From Membranipora membranacea (taxonomy: Eukaryota > Bryozoa > Gymnolaemata > Cheilostomatida > Membraniporidae), in the NCBI GenBank assembly GCA_914767715.1, contig OU612065.1, positions 1,858,001 to 1,922,000 of the forward strand: 64,000 nt of DNA, written 5' to 3'. Shown here in pieces: positions 11,385-23,344 of the stretch (position 1 is its first letter; each line of letters begins with the position of its first letter). Position numbers and translations under genes: made by a program. The notes beneath the pieces were generated by a model. That model was not told the DNA's origin, made no database searches, and worked only from the letters and a program-made list of their open reading frames with translations.

Positions 11385-13599
11385 TTGACCCAGTGTGTTG
11401 TAGAACCAACCAGACTTAGAAATACTCTGGACCTGGTCGCAACTAATCTACCAGATCAAGTCAATCGAACCAAAGTTATTCCTGGCATCAGCGATCAGTC
11501 CATAGTGTACCTGGAATTATCAGTAAGACCGAAGTATAGACGCCAACCAGAGCTCAGGATTTGGCTATACAACCAAGCAGATTGGAAGGGGATGGCTGAC
11601 TATCTGGCACCTAGACTCGACCAAATCGACCGGCCCTGCAACCCATCATCAGATGACCTGTGGAACTCTATCAAAGACGAGATAGTAGACGCTATGTCAG
11701 CTTACATCCCAAGAAGGTTGACGAGACGCAAAGACTTGAGGCCATGGATAAATAAACATCTTAACAAGCTCATTCAGAAAAAGAACGCTCTATATAGACG
11801 ATGTAAGAAGACAGGCTCTTTTCATCTCGAAAAGCGCTACAACTTATATAGACATACTGTACAGCAGCTGCTAAAGAAACAACATACCCAGTATGTCCAT
11901 CGGCTATTTTTTGACAAGTCCAAGACCAAAAGCGAACTATCAAAATGCTTCTGGACATATATAAAACACAGACGATCTGCTGCAACTAATACTATTGGAC
12001 CACTGAAGAATGGACACCAACTGATCAACTCAGCAAAGGAGAGAGCAGAGATCCTAAACAAACAGTTTGCATCGGTCTTCTCTAATCCGTCAGAGAGTCT
12101 GGATTACACAGAACAGTCCCTCGCATCCACTATGCAGGACATAACCATTGACCCCAATGGTGTTCTCAAACAACTGTCAACACTAAACCCAAATAGAGCA
12201 CCTGGCCCAGATGGCATCAGCCCCAGGGTTCTTCGAGAACTTGCTGATGTACTGGCCCGTCCTCTCTCAACTCTCTTCCAGGTGTCTCTTGATAAAGGAA
12301 GAGTCCCACTGGACAGGAAGAAAGCCATGGTCTGCCCTATCTACAAGAAAGGTGAAAAGTACCTGGCCTCCAACTATCGCCCTGTCAGCCTTACTTGTGT
12401 CACAAGTAAGGTAATGGAGCACATACTAACCAGCCACCTGATGTCACACGCAGAAAACAACCAGATATTCAACTGTAACCACCACGGATTCAGAAGAAAT
12501 CATGGGACTGAGAAACAACTAATAGAGTTAACATCCGACATCACCAACAGCCTAGACAAAGGAGAAGAAATCGAAGCATGTGTGCTGGATTTCAGCAAAG
12601 CGTTTGACAAGGTTAACCACAGTAAGCTGTTATCCAAACTAGCGAAGTGTGGTGTAACCTATCAACTCATATCCTGGATTGATGACTTTCTTTCCCATCG
12701 CACTCAAAAAGTAGTTGTGGAGGGTGAGGAATCTACAGAAGCTCCGGTAACCTTGGGGGTGCCCCAAGGGTCAGTTGTCGGGCCAGCGATGTTTTTGTTC
12801 TACATAAACGACCTGCCAGATACAGTACGATCAAATGTACGACTCTTTGCCGATGATACCATAATATACAACTGTACAGTCAATCATCAACAACTACAAG
12901 AAGACCTAGCAAGCCTCGAATCGTGGGAGAAAGCCATGGATATGGAGTTCTACCCCTCCAAATGCCAGCACATCACATTCTCTCGCAAAAGAAAACCAGA
13001 CAGACACTGAGTCTCCATGGTGCTGAAATACCTCGTGCAGAGCGCATTAAGTACCTCGGACTCACCCTGGACCAGAAGATCACATGGTCAACCCACATTG
13101 ACAATACCACCACCAGGGCAAACTCTACACTGGGCTTCATCAGACGGAATGTGCTGACAGACTCCACAGAGGTCAAAGCTACTGCTTACAAACAGTTAGT
13201 TCGACCTGTCATGGAATATTCTTCAGCGGCATGGGATTCTATATCCAACACTGCGGCATCCCGTCTTGAAGCAGTCCAGAGAAGAGCAGCCAGAGTCATC
13301 TGCGGTATACGTAGAACAGATAGACAGACAAGCACCACCAGCCTACTAACAACGCTCAACTTGCAACCTCTCTCAGAGCGACGAAGTGAGCATTCAGTCA
13401 GTACCACCACACCAACAACACAGTGCTCAGTAGATACACCAAGAGAGCCACTACCACCTCTGCCAGACGGCACCCACTGCAGTATCTAGCTCCACATTCG
13501 AACAGTGACCACCATCGACGTTCCTTCTTCGTCCGCACTGCCAAAGAGTGGAACTTACTGCCTGCAGATAGTAATTATCTCATTCCCCCAAGTGCCTAG
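11385..13599 (+). pseudogene. LINE ORF, reverse transcriptase part, frameshifted
   Basis: This segment is open from 11385 to 13010 and continues after shifts. Reverse-transcriptase blocks appear in order: APGPDGISP, SNYRPVSLT, HGFRRNHGTEKQL, LDFSKAFDKVNH, LGVPQGSVVGP and the polymerase active site LFADDTIIY. After a frameshift near 13000 the thumb region reads RIKYLGLTLDQKITW. It then passes RPVMEYSSAAWD, shifts again near 13395, and ends RSFFVRTAKEWNLLPAD before TAG at 13597. The polymerase aspartates are intact, so the copy is dead from accumulated damage, not from loss of its active site. Confidence 0.9.
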
Positions 13600-14149
13600 C
13601 ATCGCTGTTCAATTGGTTGATCAATTGTTAATGACCCGGAAATGTTAAACCGATTTTGAGCAGAAGTTTCTAAAGTCACAGCTGGAGAGCTGGCGCTTGA
13701 GACGAAGAAGACGCAGGTAAATGCCAAAGACCAAGGTTTTGGAGTTGACCTGTCACCTGTGGATTAATTAAACAAGTAAAAAATTCTTTTGGACCATCTC
13801 ATTTTAATGGAAAACACAAACTCATGCCAGAATTTCATATTAGACAATAACAGAGGTGGAATATAGGCACTTTCTTCCCACAGCACATTGCCAATGCTAT
13901 TTTTTGGGTTAATTGAAATCTATCGAAAAAAGAAAAAATAATCAAGATAGACATACCGGACAAGAAAGAATGGTTACCTTCTCCTCTTCGAGAGTATTTC
14001 GACAGAAAGCTATTGCATGGTTCTTCAACTTTACATGTCTGTAAGGTTATATGTCTCAATGTGGAAAAGAGTTTCTTTTGTTGGCTCATACACAGCTGGC
14101 TGCACTCATAAATTTAAAATTCAACACTATATTTTATCAACCATACTGA
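13600..14149. other. Downstream flank of LINE, no gene seen
   Basis: AT-rich sequence with no coding pattern. Part of it may be LINE 3' UTR, because it directly follows the ORF stop, but no terminal microsatellite or target duplication is visible. Confidence 0.4.
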
Positions 14150-14877
14150 CATACTGACTCTCGTGATCTGACTGGGCATGTAGATCACTGATAAACTAGG
14201 CTGTAGTTACCACAAAGAGAATGTCGTAAGGCTAAGTATGTATCATGCGTGACTTGAATTTGCGCATGTGCAAGAACAATGAGTTTAGTCTGGGTTCTAA
14301 TTGCAATTTTGGTCTGGGGAGATAGGGAAACCCCTGCATAAATTGCCAGTAAACTTTAGCTAATAGTGACAATAGAAGATAACTCTTTCTAACAATTCCG
14401 CACGCATTTGTGAGTGTGCCACCAGAGCAGGTAGCCAATCAGATGGCTTCGGAATTCCGAGGCTCAATTTTGCAGAGATCAGCTCATGCCCAGAGCTGAG
14501 CATGCGCAGAATGCCATACTGACTCTACTGATCTGACTGGGCATGTAGATCACTGATAAACTAGGCTATCATTACCACAAAGCAGTTGTCGTAAGGCAGT
14601 ATGCATCATGCGTGACTTGAATTTGCGCATGTGCAAGAACAATGCGTTTAGTTTGGGTTCTGATTGCAACTTTGGACAGGGGAAATGGGATAACCCCTGC
14701 ATAAACTGTCAATCAAAATCAGCTAATAATGACAAGAGAGGATAACTATTGATAACAAATCCGCACGCTTTGGGAAGTATGTCACCAGAGCAGGTAGCCA
14801 ATCAGATGGCTTCGGAATTCCGAGACTCAATTTTGCAGAGATCAGCTCATGCCCAGAGCTGAGCATGCGCAGAATGT
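14150..14877. repeat. 365-bp tandem duplication, two copies
   Basis: Copy 1 begins at 14150 and copy 2 at 14515. Both start catactgactct and end near gagcatgcgcagaatg. They differ by scattered substitutions and small indels, at roughly 90% identity by eye. Neither copy has a coding frame. A central block with the palindromic GAATTC and a GCATGCGC motif is shared. Confidence 0.9.
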
Positions 14878-15266
14878 TTATCAACGGTTTATATTTCATA
14901 TACTAATTAGGCTATACTTGTTACACAAGCACAGTCAGTCTAAAATGGTCACATGCACATATAGATATATCATAAATCCAGTGATACAACAAGCGAACAG
15001 AGGAGTTGAGCTCAACAGAACCTTACATTATTTTGATCAAACAACAAGCTGAAGCTAAGCTCATCTGTGACCTGTTGTTTTGCAATCCATTCCATGCACC
15101 AACCAAGGCTTCACAAGGACTGGAGGAATCAGTGTGCAGTGTATGACATATGAAAATATATATCTATTTATACACAGACAGAGGAATAGAAAATAAATCT
15201 CTAAGTCTAAATAATTCAAGTCTTTTACACACATTTTATTGGAATAATAAGTCATCAGTAATCAGC
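14878..15266. other. Upstream region of HRG1 gene
   Basis: About 390 bases between the tandem duplication and the HRG1 start codon. It should hold the promoter and 5' UTR. The reading frame stays open upstream of the chosen ATG back to 15150, but that extension is Asn/Ser/Lys-rich and unlike the family, so it was not used. Confidence 0.4.
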
Positions 15267-18107
15267 ATGGGGTGCAATAACTTTGCCTGGAGAGTTTCCT
15301 GTGCAATAATTGGACTAGTTTCGGGAGTCTCTGCTGGAGCTACCTTCGGAGTGGTTCTTCACAATCCTGATGCTGGTGCTTTTGGCCTTTTCTCAGGTAC
15401 GCATGATCATGAAGTCTCAAGATGTTAATTTCGCTGTTAGTTGCCGCTGGCATCAGAACCTAGAGACAAAAAATAATGGGTTGATGGCCCTGATTAGCCA
15501 GCCCATTATTCATTACTTTGGGACAGGCACACTCATCCCACAAGCTCATTCCATCTCACCATTTCCACCCTATATTCGAAACATGCCTTGCCAATTGATA
15601 TTGATCAAAAGTTTGGAAGACCAGTTTTTAAATTAACAAGCTCCCAAGGCTCTTTTTCCATACAATACTTTCTTCTAATCTCATCTTGGTTTTAATGACA
15701 ATTGGGTGAGTAAATGGCCTCTCAAATGAAAAGTCTTCTCAGGACGGGACAAAATTGAGTAGGCCTTCCAGGATAAAATACGAGAACTCCAGCAAATTTA
15801 GCAGACTCGACCAGTATAGCTGGCAATCTTGTCTGGCTGATCTGCACCACTGATAATTCTGTTACATGTGACAGAGTAATAAGGGTATAGGTAGTACTGT
15901 GTGCCACTGTATATTTTCTTTTAATCACAGGCCTACTTATGAGTAGATATTGGTCTACTGTATTATAGGCCTCCATTTTACTTTAGAGGCTTGGTTAGGC
16001 TGTCTCAAACTTTGCCCAGGTTTACATCAGTATTTATTTTATTCAGGTATTACTGCTGCAGTTGCCCTGACAGTACACATTCTATACCGCCGCGACTTCT
16101 GGACGTATGATGCTCACTCATCACTGATCAGATTTATGTATACAGGATGCTTTGTTCAGCTAGCAGGAGTTATTGGATTTGTTGTGTACATGATATTTGG
16201 GTGCATGTATCAGACAGGTCAGTGTTTACTACAATCTATAATATATACAGTTAGATTATCCTATCAGATAACAGACTGATCTCTAATCCTATAACTGAGA
16301 GGACATATAGAGTTTAGGATATAGTATCAGTGTATGGGACATTACATTGGCAACAAATAAGGAAATTCTCTATTGCACAATTTCATGCTTTTCAAAGGCC
16401 TAACAGTGACCCAAGCATGTGAAGTATATTATTTCACCTATTGTGTAAGATCGCTGTGTAATGTGTGCAATACAGTGTTTATCATTTTAAAAAAACTGAA
16501 ACGCAGAATCAAAAACGGAATCACACATATAAGATGTAGGGTATAGGAGGAACAGGTTTAAATAGGAAAATTTTATGAAAAGCTGTAACTGTCTCAGAAA
16601 GTACCATATCACTCTTTGTGGTACCAGCTTGAAGTATGATCTTTTGTTTATCATATGCTCTGTTGTTTTAAAATAGAAAATCGCTCACCATAACTCACCA
16701 TAACTATACTATTCGTAGAGTTTGCGCTCTTTATGGTGGTAAGAAAACATAGCTCAATGTACAATAGTTGAGTTACTGAATAATAAGTCACTCAGAATCA
16801 TAACTCTCCGTGTTGAAGACTTACTTTCGGCATCTACTTTTATCAATTTTAGGTGCTGATTGATATTTGAGATCATGACACCACTAGGCTATGTCAGATC
16901 TATATACCAAAATTAACCATTCTATTAGAAAGTAAATGATATCTGGGTCATACATGCATACATACATACATACACGCATACATACACGCATACATACTAC
17001 ATACATACTGCATACATACTACATACATACTAATAATATATGTATCATTCTAATTTGGCTTTATTCACATGACAAATTTTCAAAATAATATAATATAAAA
17101 AAAAGTTTGACCTCCTCTTATCTGATGTATAAAGGTACATCGTTGGAAAAAGGCTGAACAAGATGATGTGGATAGACATTTGTCAATGTTTGTGTCTCAA
17201 AATATTAACATTTGTTACCAATGAGTTCATGGATGTGACTGACCCTGTACTAACACAATATGAAACTGATAACATAAGTAACTGATAGTGTCATGACACA
17301 AATCTTAACACATCCGTTCTCTGTATCTCAGAATTCGCTCATAGAGATACTGTGAGGTTATACATAAACTCTGAGCATCTATTACACAATAAAAGTTGAC
17401 TGTTCAAAGTTTGGATGTCAAGACTAAGTGTCATGTCAAACAGCATAGAAGCCAACTCCCTCGTCCTCAATGTTTGAGCCTGTCAGTTATCTTGTCCAGT
17501 CCTTACCTCACTGTACTGTTAACAAGTTAACATGTTGAACCCAAAAGGGGCAGCAAAGATAGGGATACAGGCATATTATTATTAGTACTTTTAATGTTGC
17601 ATGTCCAAGCAAGTTATTATGCTGACAACGGCCTAGACCAATTAGTCTGGGGTGGACAGCATGCACATAACTGAATGCAAGGGCTGATCCACCAGTGCTG
17701 TATGAAACATGATGTCATCACAAAGTAGGGGCAATATGTACCAATAATCGACAGCAAATCTATTTTGTTTGTTTTGTGGTAGCCCTGCAATCAACTCTAA
17801 AACCTGAGCCTTTATGCATTATAGCGTTGAAGTCAATATAACCAGTTTACATTTTGCTGACAACTTAGGTTGGGTTTCATTCTACAACATCGGACATCTG
17901 AATTCACTGCGCTGTACATTTTTCATACTGACTTTCTATGCAACTTTGCTTTCAGACAAACTTGTTGTGGAGAATAGGAGCTTCTTTTTGACCTGTGTGT
18001 GGTGCTTCATGACCTGGAAATGGGGATTTCTGTTATTCTTCTACAGCAGAAAATATAGATGCGAGCTCACAAAACAGGATAGCATTAGAATCCTCGATGG
18101 CCAGTGA
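15267..18107 (+). CDS. SLC48A1: HRG1 heme transporter (SLC48A1 family), complete
   Basis: Three exons join in phase: 15267-15396, 16047-16217 and 17956-18107, giving 150 residues (human HRG1 has 146). HRG1 proteins are four-helix permeases that move heme from endolysosomes to the cytosol. Four hydrophobic segments are visible: residues about 9-31, 44-58, 70-94 and 109-130. The family's functional histidine in helix 2 sits in TVHILYRRDFW (His54), followed by the conserved Asp-aromatic-Trp. The last helix reads CVWCFMTWKWGFLL. The cytosolic tail starts FYSRKY (129-134), matching the FARKY-type heme-binding motif. The second intron is long (1.7 kb) and AT-rich, with a CATA microsatellite. Nothing appears broken. 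The identification rests on topology, length and these motifs together. Confidence 0.9.
16953..17034. repeat. CATA/CATACG microsatellite in HRG1 intron 2
   Basis: Repeated cata units with occasional cg variants, then longer units of the type tactacatac. A simple-sequence repeat with no coding role. Confidence 0.9.
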
Positions 18108-18917
18108 GAACTGTTCTATTCAAGCAATGTTCTAAGACCTCAACCCCTTTCATAGACCAGGCTTCACATAATCAGTTTCTTTCTTTCCACACCCTGAATA
18201 TTGAGGGATCAGGCTCTCCTAGTTTAGTTTGTTTCTAGTGTGAGATACTATTATACCATTTCAACAGAAACATACCATATTATCTTGATCGGCAGTATCA
18301 ATATTTTCCTATTTTCTATCGAAATTTTAATCCTTCTAATGAAAGGTTAATATCCAGTTTGCCAGTACTATTTTTTTATTTGCCCTCTTTTACTGCCAAA
18401 TTTCTGTATAACAGGTTCGACAAAAACATATTTTTCTGGTCAATATAGCTTATCCAGCAAAATAATGGCTAATGTTATCACAAGAGAGGTAGTCGCAGAT
18501 GCTGCAGGACCACACTACTGTGTCGATGCTGGAAATTAGTACAATCCTTTATCATGTAGAATAACAACCTATTGATATCCTGAAATATTGACAGGGCACT
18601 TGTAACCAGAAAAAACCAGGAAAGATTTAGTATATTTAGATCAAAGAAGTCCGTGGATCTGATAAAACTATACATAACTAGTACTGTTACAAATAATATA
18701 TGAATGTGCATCGTGTTGGGTAGCAAAAGGATAAAAATCTGGCTAGCAGAACCTTAACCAAATTCACCCACATTTTGGGTGAAGAAGAGCAAGCACCAAA
18801 CATATAAGAGCGGGTTTGCCTATGGGGGTAAGATTTTCTGGGCTACAACTACTTGTTTACTCTACTCTACTTCTGATCAGATCAACGTATTGGGCTCAAA
18901 TGTGATTTTCTCCCACT
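18108..18917. other. HRG1 downstream flank, no gene seen
   Basis: AT-rich sequence with no convincing coding frame on either strand. It contains the HRG1 3' UTR, but no clear AATAAA was seen close to the stop. Confidence 0.4.
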
Positions 18918-19630
18918 ATGAAGACCATGAGTTCTAGAGGTTCCGACTATAATAATATCTCGCCTGCTATACAACAAACTCAGGCATGGTCAGCTGAGAA
19001 CAATATGCTCCTCAATACAAACAAGACTGCTATTGTGAACTTCTCTCTAAACTATCGCAATCAGAACAGCGAGCCAGTGGTTTGTGACCAAAGCTCGATA
19101 AATCCTGTAGAATCTGTTAAATATTTAGGAATTTTAGTTGATAACCACCTTACCTTTTTAAATCATGTAGAACATTTAGTCTATTGTACGAACATAAGTT
19201 CTGTCTTATCCTATGCATCCCCTGTATTTTTCCAATTTTTATCAAACACATCGAAGCTCAAGTTAGAACATGTACAGGATTCAGCCACAAAAATAATCGG
19301 ACCCGACATTGATTATGCTGAAAGACTTGAATTTTTAGAGCTGCGTACTCTCTGTGATTTTATTACTGAGATGTCGAAAACTGTTTTTAACAATATTGCG
19401 TCCAATGAAGACCATCCTCTTTTTAGTTGCGTTGTTTTTAACTGTGCAAAGGTATCCTCTCGCCTACATACCATCTATCGCCCACCAAAGTGCAGGACTC
19501 AAAAGCGTTTAAAGAGCTTTTTTCCTTACTACATGTCAGCTTTCAACAAAATCTAAATTTTTTCATTTTTATGTACCAATCCAATTTTATCGCCTGATGA
19601 TATATGGATTGAAATAATAAACCTAACCTC
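18918..19630 (+). pseudogene. Non-LTR reverse transcriptase C-terminal fragment (5'-truncated LINE)
   Basis: The open frame 18918-19556 matches the end of a LINE ORF: WSAENNMLLNTNKT, then VKYLGILVDNHLTF, then LSYASPVFF, and RLKSFFPYYMSAFN at the end. The polymerase active site is absent, so the copy starts inside the domain. About 30-40 residues between the YLGI block and the SYASPV block are missing compared with intact elements, indicating an internal deletion. A short 3' UTR ends in an aacctaacctcaccta tail near 19630. The frame is intact by chance or youth; the product could not polymerise. Confidence 0.75.
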
Positions 19631-20009
19631 ACCTAACATCTTGTGAACTTGGAAGTTTGAGTCTTTTTTTTCGCTGAAGATGTTATCATGGTGACAATGT
19701 CATATGTTTATTACTAGCAGTTGTTTAGAAGCTTCAACTCTGTTGGCTAAGGAACACATTGAAAAGGAAATTCACACCAGCTAGTAAGAGACACAATTAT
19801 ATAGGTGTATGTTATCAAGATTTCTTAATAATTAAAATAAATGAGAAGGAAATTACTTTAGTGACAGTTTGAAAGGTTTGTAATAGTTATAATGAGATTA
19901 TAATTTTTAAAAATGAGTTATCAGAGTAACAACTTAAAATTGAGTAATGTATATAGGACTCAGAAGATGGAATGAACCACTAACCTTGTGGCGAGGTTAT
20001 ATTCTATTT
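19631..20009. other. Spacer between two LINE fragments, no gene seen
   Basis: AT-rich, with no coding pattern or clear repeat structure. Confidence 0.4.
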
Positions 20010-21030
20010 TTACTCAAGCAAACTGGGAAGTATCAGAGAGAGAGAGAGAGTGATTGTTTTATTGCTTGTCATCAATGATGAAGCAAAATTATAGTGACTG
20101 TAAGAAGGCGTTAGGAGTCTGATACTAAAAGGTATGAAACTGTTTAAAAAACGAGTTGTGCGGCACTTAGCTGATAAAAATGTTTTCCTACCTGGAACAT
20201 AATGTTTGTTAAAAATATGGTCTTCGTCATTAATAAAATTTACTGCAGTACGAAGAATTCGGTCTGAGATCAGATTAGGAATGTCACAGCTGTATGAGGT
20301 AGAAAAAGGAGATAATAATCGAGATCTCTCCTTTGCCGTGCAAGAGTTAAACCAAACTTCTGAATTATATAATAAAACCGGTAATATAAGGGATTGCACA
20401 AAATACTCACATTGAGTATTGGACGGATAAAAAGATTTGAACTTAGACAATGCATAAAATCTGCTTTTCAATCTGCGAAAAATGTGGTCAGTATTATCAG
20501 TCCATTTTAAATCATCATTGAAAATAGTACCCAGATTCTTAAAACGTTGAACTTGCTCCACTGGGTTGTCATCAATAAAAACATTAGAAGTGACTTCCTG
20601 GGATCTACTGAAGTCAAAGATCATCTCCTTGGTCTTAGCGGTATTCAGTATAAGACAGTTAGCTTTGCACCATTCGGAAAAATCATTTACGGCTTTAAAA
20701 TAAAATTCATCACTACTGCTATGATCCAAAAGACCCAAAATAACCATGTCATCAGCATACTTATAGATCTTTATGTTAGGGTGATCAGATTGAACCATGT
20801 CAGTGTAGATGGAAAATAACAATGGAGATAAAACACACCCCTGTGGGCAGCCAGTACTACTAGGTAAAATATCAGATTTATGACTGGAGATTCTAACATG
20901 CTGTCGTCGTTCACGAGGCAGGTGCAGCATCGGAGATTTTGAGAAACTCCCCATGTTAATTTCCTATCTAACTTGAAAATTTCTCCGTTCATTATAACAT
21001 ATATGATTTTTGTAGAAGTATGTAGCAAAT
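20010..21030 (-). pseudogene. Non-LTR reverse transcriptase fragment, minus strand
   Basis: The minus-strand frame 20954-20010 contains GCPQGCVLSPLLFSIYT and the active site KYADDMVILG, followed by ANCLILNTAKTKEM and a thumb region with FKNLGTIF. A neighbouring frame up to 21028 carries the preceding block (FKLDRKLTWGVSQN), so a frameshift lies near 20950. The N-terminal reverse-transcriptase blocks and endonuclease are absent. The reading frame ends by running through a GA microsatellite (about 20035-20051), which is typical of a LINE 3' end. The family differs from the LINE at 10-13 kb, where the active site reads FADD. Confidence 0.85.
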
Positions 21031-21038
21031 TGTATCGT

Positions 21039-21920
21039 AGAAATGTTAGCAGAGCATTATTACATTGAGCAGAAAACTCTGAATTGAAGAACGTGTAATG
21101 AAACGTTGACAGCCCCGACTTGGATCAGGATCGTAGAAACGCTGAAACGTAGAATATCAATGCAAAGTTATATAAACTTTGTAGAAAAAACGTAGAAATG
21201 TTAGAGAAAGCAATAAACTCTCAATCGTAGAACGTAGAATGAAAACGTTGACAGCCCCGACTTGGGTCAGGATCGTAGAAACGTTGAAACGTAGAATATC
21301 AATGCAAAGTTATACAAACTTTGTAGAAAAAACGTAGAAATGTTAGAGAAAGCAATAATCTCTCAATCGTAGAATGAAAACGTTGACAGCCCCGACTTGG
21401 GTCAGGATCGTAGAAACATTGAAACGTAGAATATCAATGCAAAGTTATATAAACTTTGTAGAAAAAACGTAGATATGTTAGAGAAAGCGATAAAGTCTCA
21501 ATCGTAGAACGTAAAATGAAAACGTTGACAGCCCCGACTTGGGTCAGGATCGTAGAAACGTTGAAACGTAGAATATCAATGCAAAGTTATACAAACTTTG
21601 TAGAAAAAACGTAGAAATGTTAGAGAAAGCAATAATCTCTCAATCGTAGAACGTAGAATGAAAACGTTGACAGCCCCGACTTGGGTCAGGATCGTAGAAA
21701 CGTTGAAACGTAGAATTTCAATGCAAAGTTATATAGATTTTGTAGAAAAAACGTAGAAACGTTGGAGAAAGCAATAAACTCTCAATCGTAACACGTAGAA
21801 TGAAAACGTTGACAGCCCCGACTTGGGTCAGGATCGTAGAAACGTTGAAACGTAGAATATCAATGCAAAGTTATATAAACTTTGTAGAAAAAACGTAGAA
21901 ATGTTAGAGAAAGCAATAAA
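21039..21920. repeat. 142-bp tandem satellite, six copies
   Basis: The core cagccccgactt recurs at 21110, 21252, 21387, 21529, 21671 and 21813. Spacings are 142, 135, 142, 142 and 142; the short one lacks a 7-base piece next to the cgtagaa motif. The first copy is the most diverged. Within each unit shorter words (cgtagaaacgtt, cgtagaat) recur, suggesting the unit grew from a smaller repeat. It abuts the 5' side of the minus-strand LINE fragment. Confidence 0.95.
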
Positions 21921-22518
21921 CATAGAGAACAAAGAGACATAGACAGCATAATATGAGAGCCTTATGGTTGCCAGATTTTGAGTCTCCATGCTTCATTACA
22001 TATGCCCTCCAATTTCTATCACTCTTCTGCTATCCAGTGTTGAGATATAGGTAACTCCCATTATAATCATGACACATCATCATTGAACTCTATCGACGTC
22101 ATCGAATTTTCAGATTTATATCCACATAACACCAACCATTTTTTACGCACTTTTCGGAATAACTTCTAGAATATGATACCTTGTCTATTAATCCTCCAAC
22201 TCTCAATCATAACTTGGCAATGGTGACAGGTCAATTTTGGGTCAAGTTTCTGGAATTCTTGCATGTTAGAGATCAATGCAGAGTTTTCTAAATTTTCTTC
22301 CAAGAATGTATGATTGTGTTTCCATTGTAAAAGCTCAGTGTAGATAGAGTGTTACCAGAAAGTAGAATGCCTAGAACTTGCTGACAGCTATATTAAGTAT
22401 TATTTTTAATTTTCAAACACATAATTTATGAATAATCTAGGCTATGATGACAAACACATAGCATAAAATAAGAGTATGAGCATGAGAAAAGAGTATAAAT
22501 ATAGGTTTAATGTATGGT
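21921..22518. other. AT-rich spacer, no gene seen
   Basis: No coding pattern and no strong repeat between the satellite and the inverted-repeat element. Confidence 0.4.
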
Positions 22519-23174
22519 TTAAGGTTATGATACCAACGATGACCGATTTTGACATTTTATATATCATTGGAAAGCTAATCAAACACTGATTGCAAATAAT
22601 TTGATTTCAGCATGACGTCATGTCATGGCGTTGTGCTATTTTGATATAAGGCAGGATAAGGGTCTTTGAGGAGGAATTTTTAGAACGATGTGGTGCAGAC
22701 ACAATGGTTCATATCGGACTTTCAACTGAATAATTTTTACAAGACACCTAAGAAGCACCCTTGTTATTTATTATTCATGACATGTAGCATAGGGTCTTTC
22801 CACAGTAAACAACATGTATTTTTGTCGTGTGGCTTGCATCACATTGGAGCCTCATCCATTAAACCAAAGCGACCTGAATAAGCTAATATTTGATGCGTAA
22901 AAGATGGTTTTTCCTCTGGTGCCACAGGATCCAGAAATTTCTCCTCATGAGTCCTTCAGAGGCTTCTTGTAAACATTATGCAGTTGTGTCTGATTGGAAC
23001 CATAGTATCTGCACCGTAGTGTCCTAAAAGATCCTCCTCAAAGACGACTCATAATAGCACAACGCCATGACATGATGCCATGCTGAAACTGATATTTTCA
23101 GAATCAGTGTTGGATTAGCTTTCCAACAATATATGAAATGTCAAAATCGAACAACGTCGGTATCATAACCTTAA
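22519..23174. mobile_element. 648-bp non-autonomous DNA transposon with long terminal inverted repeats, TTAA flanks
   Basis: The left end GGTTATGATACC (from 22523) and right end GGTATCATAACC (to 23170) are inverted copies, and the inversion extends about 150 bases into each side. TTAA flanks both ends (22519-22522 and 23171-23174). This is a target duplication of the type made by piggyBac-like transposases, although the terminal bases are not the usual CCY. The interior has no transposase, so it is a MITE or fold-back element moved in trans. Confidence 0.85.
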
Positions 23175-23344
23175 CATAATATCATGTAGGTAAAAGTCAC
23201 CCAACTTTAACTATTATAGTAGTAACATTGAACTCTGTATATGAATAGTTCAATTCAGTGAGTATTTACAATAGCTAAGCAATACAATTACATGTAACTT
23301 CTTGCCGTCTTTTTTGGCAGAGATGACAAGCTGACACTGTTCAG

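Larger units (their letters stand above)
10452..13599 (+). mobile_element. Degraded non-LTR retrotransposon (CR1/L2-like LINE) with PHD finger, endonuclease and reverse transcriptase
   Basis: One original reading frame can be followed for about 3.1 kb. The order is an N-terminal C4HC3 PHD-type zinc finger, an exonuclease-endonuclease-phosphatase (EEP) domain, a reverse transcriptase and a thumb/C-terminal region ending near RTAKEWNLLP. Two in-frame stops (TAA at 11142, TGA at 11298) and two frameshifts (near 13000 and 13395) show that it cannot make an intact protein. Its base use is less AT-rich than its surroundings. The clade is inferred from the EEP domain, the FADD polymerase motif and the C-terminal end; I could not test it phylogenetically. 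The 3' boundary and target duplication were not found. Confidence 0.9.

Noticed and set aside
21039-21920. Regular repeats that could suggest a CRISPR-like array
   Set aside because: The whole 142-bp unit is conserved with no unique spacers, and the DNA is clearly animal; this is a tandem satellite.
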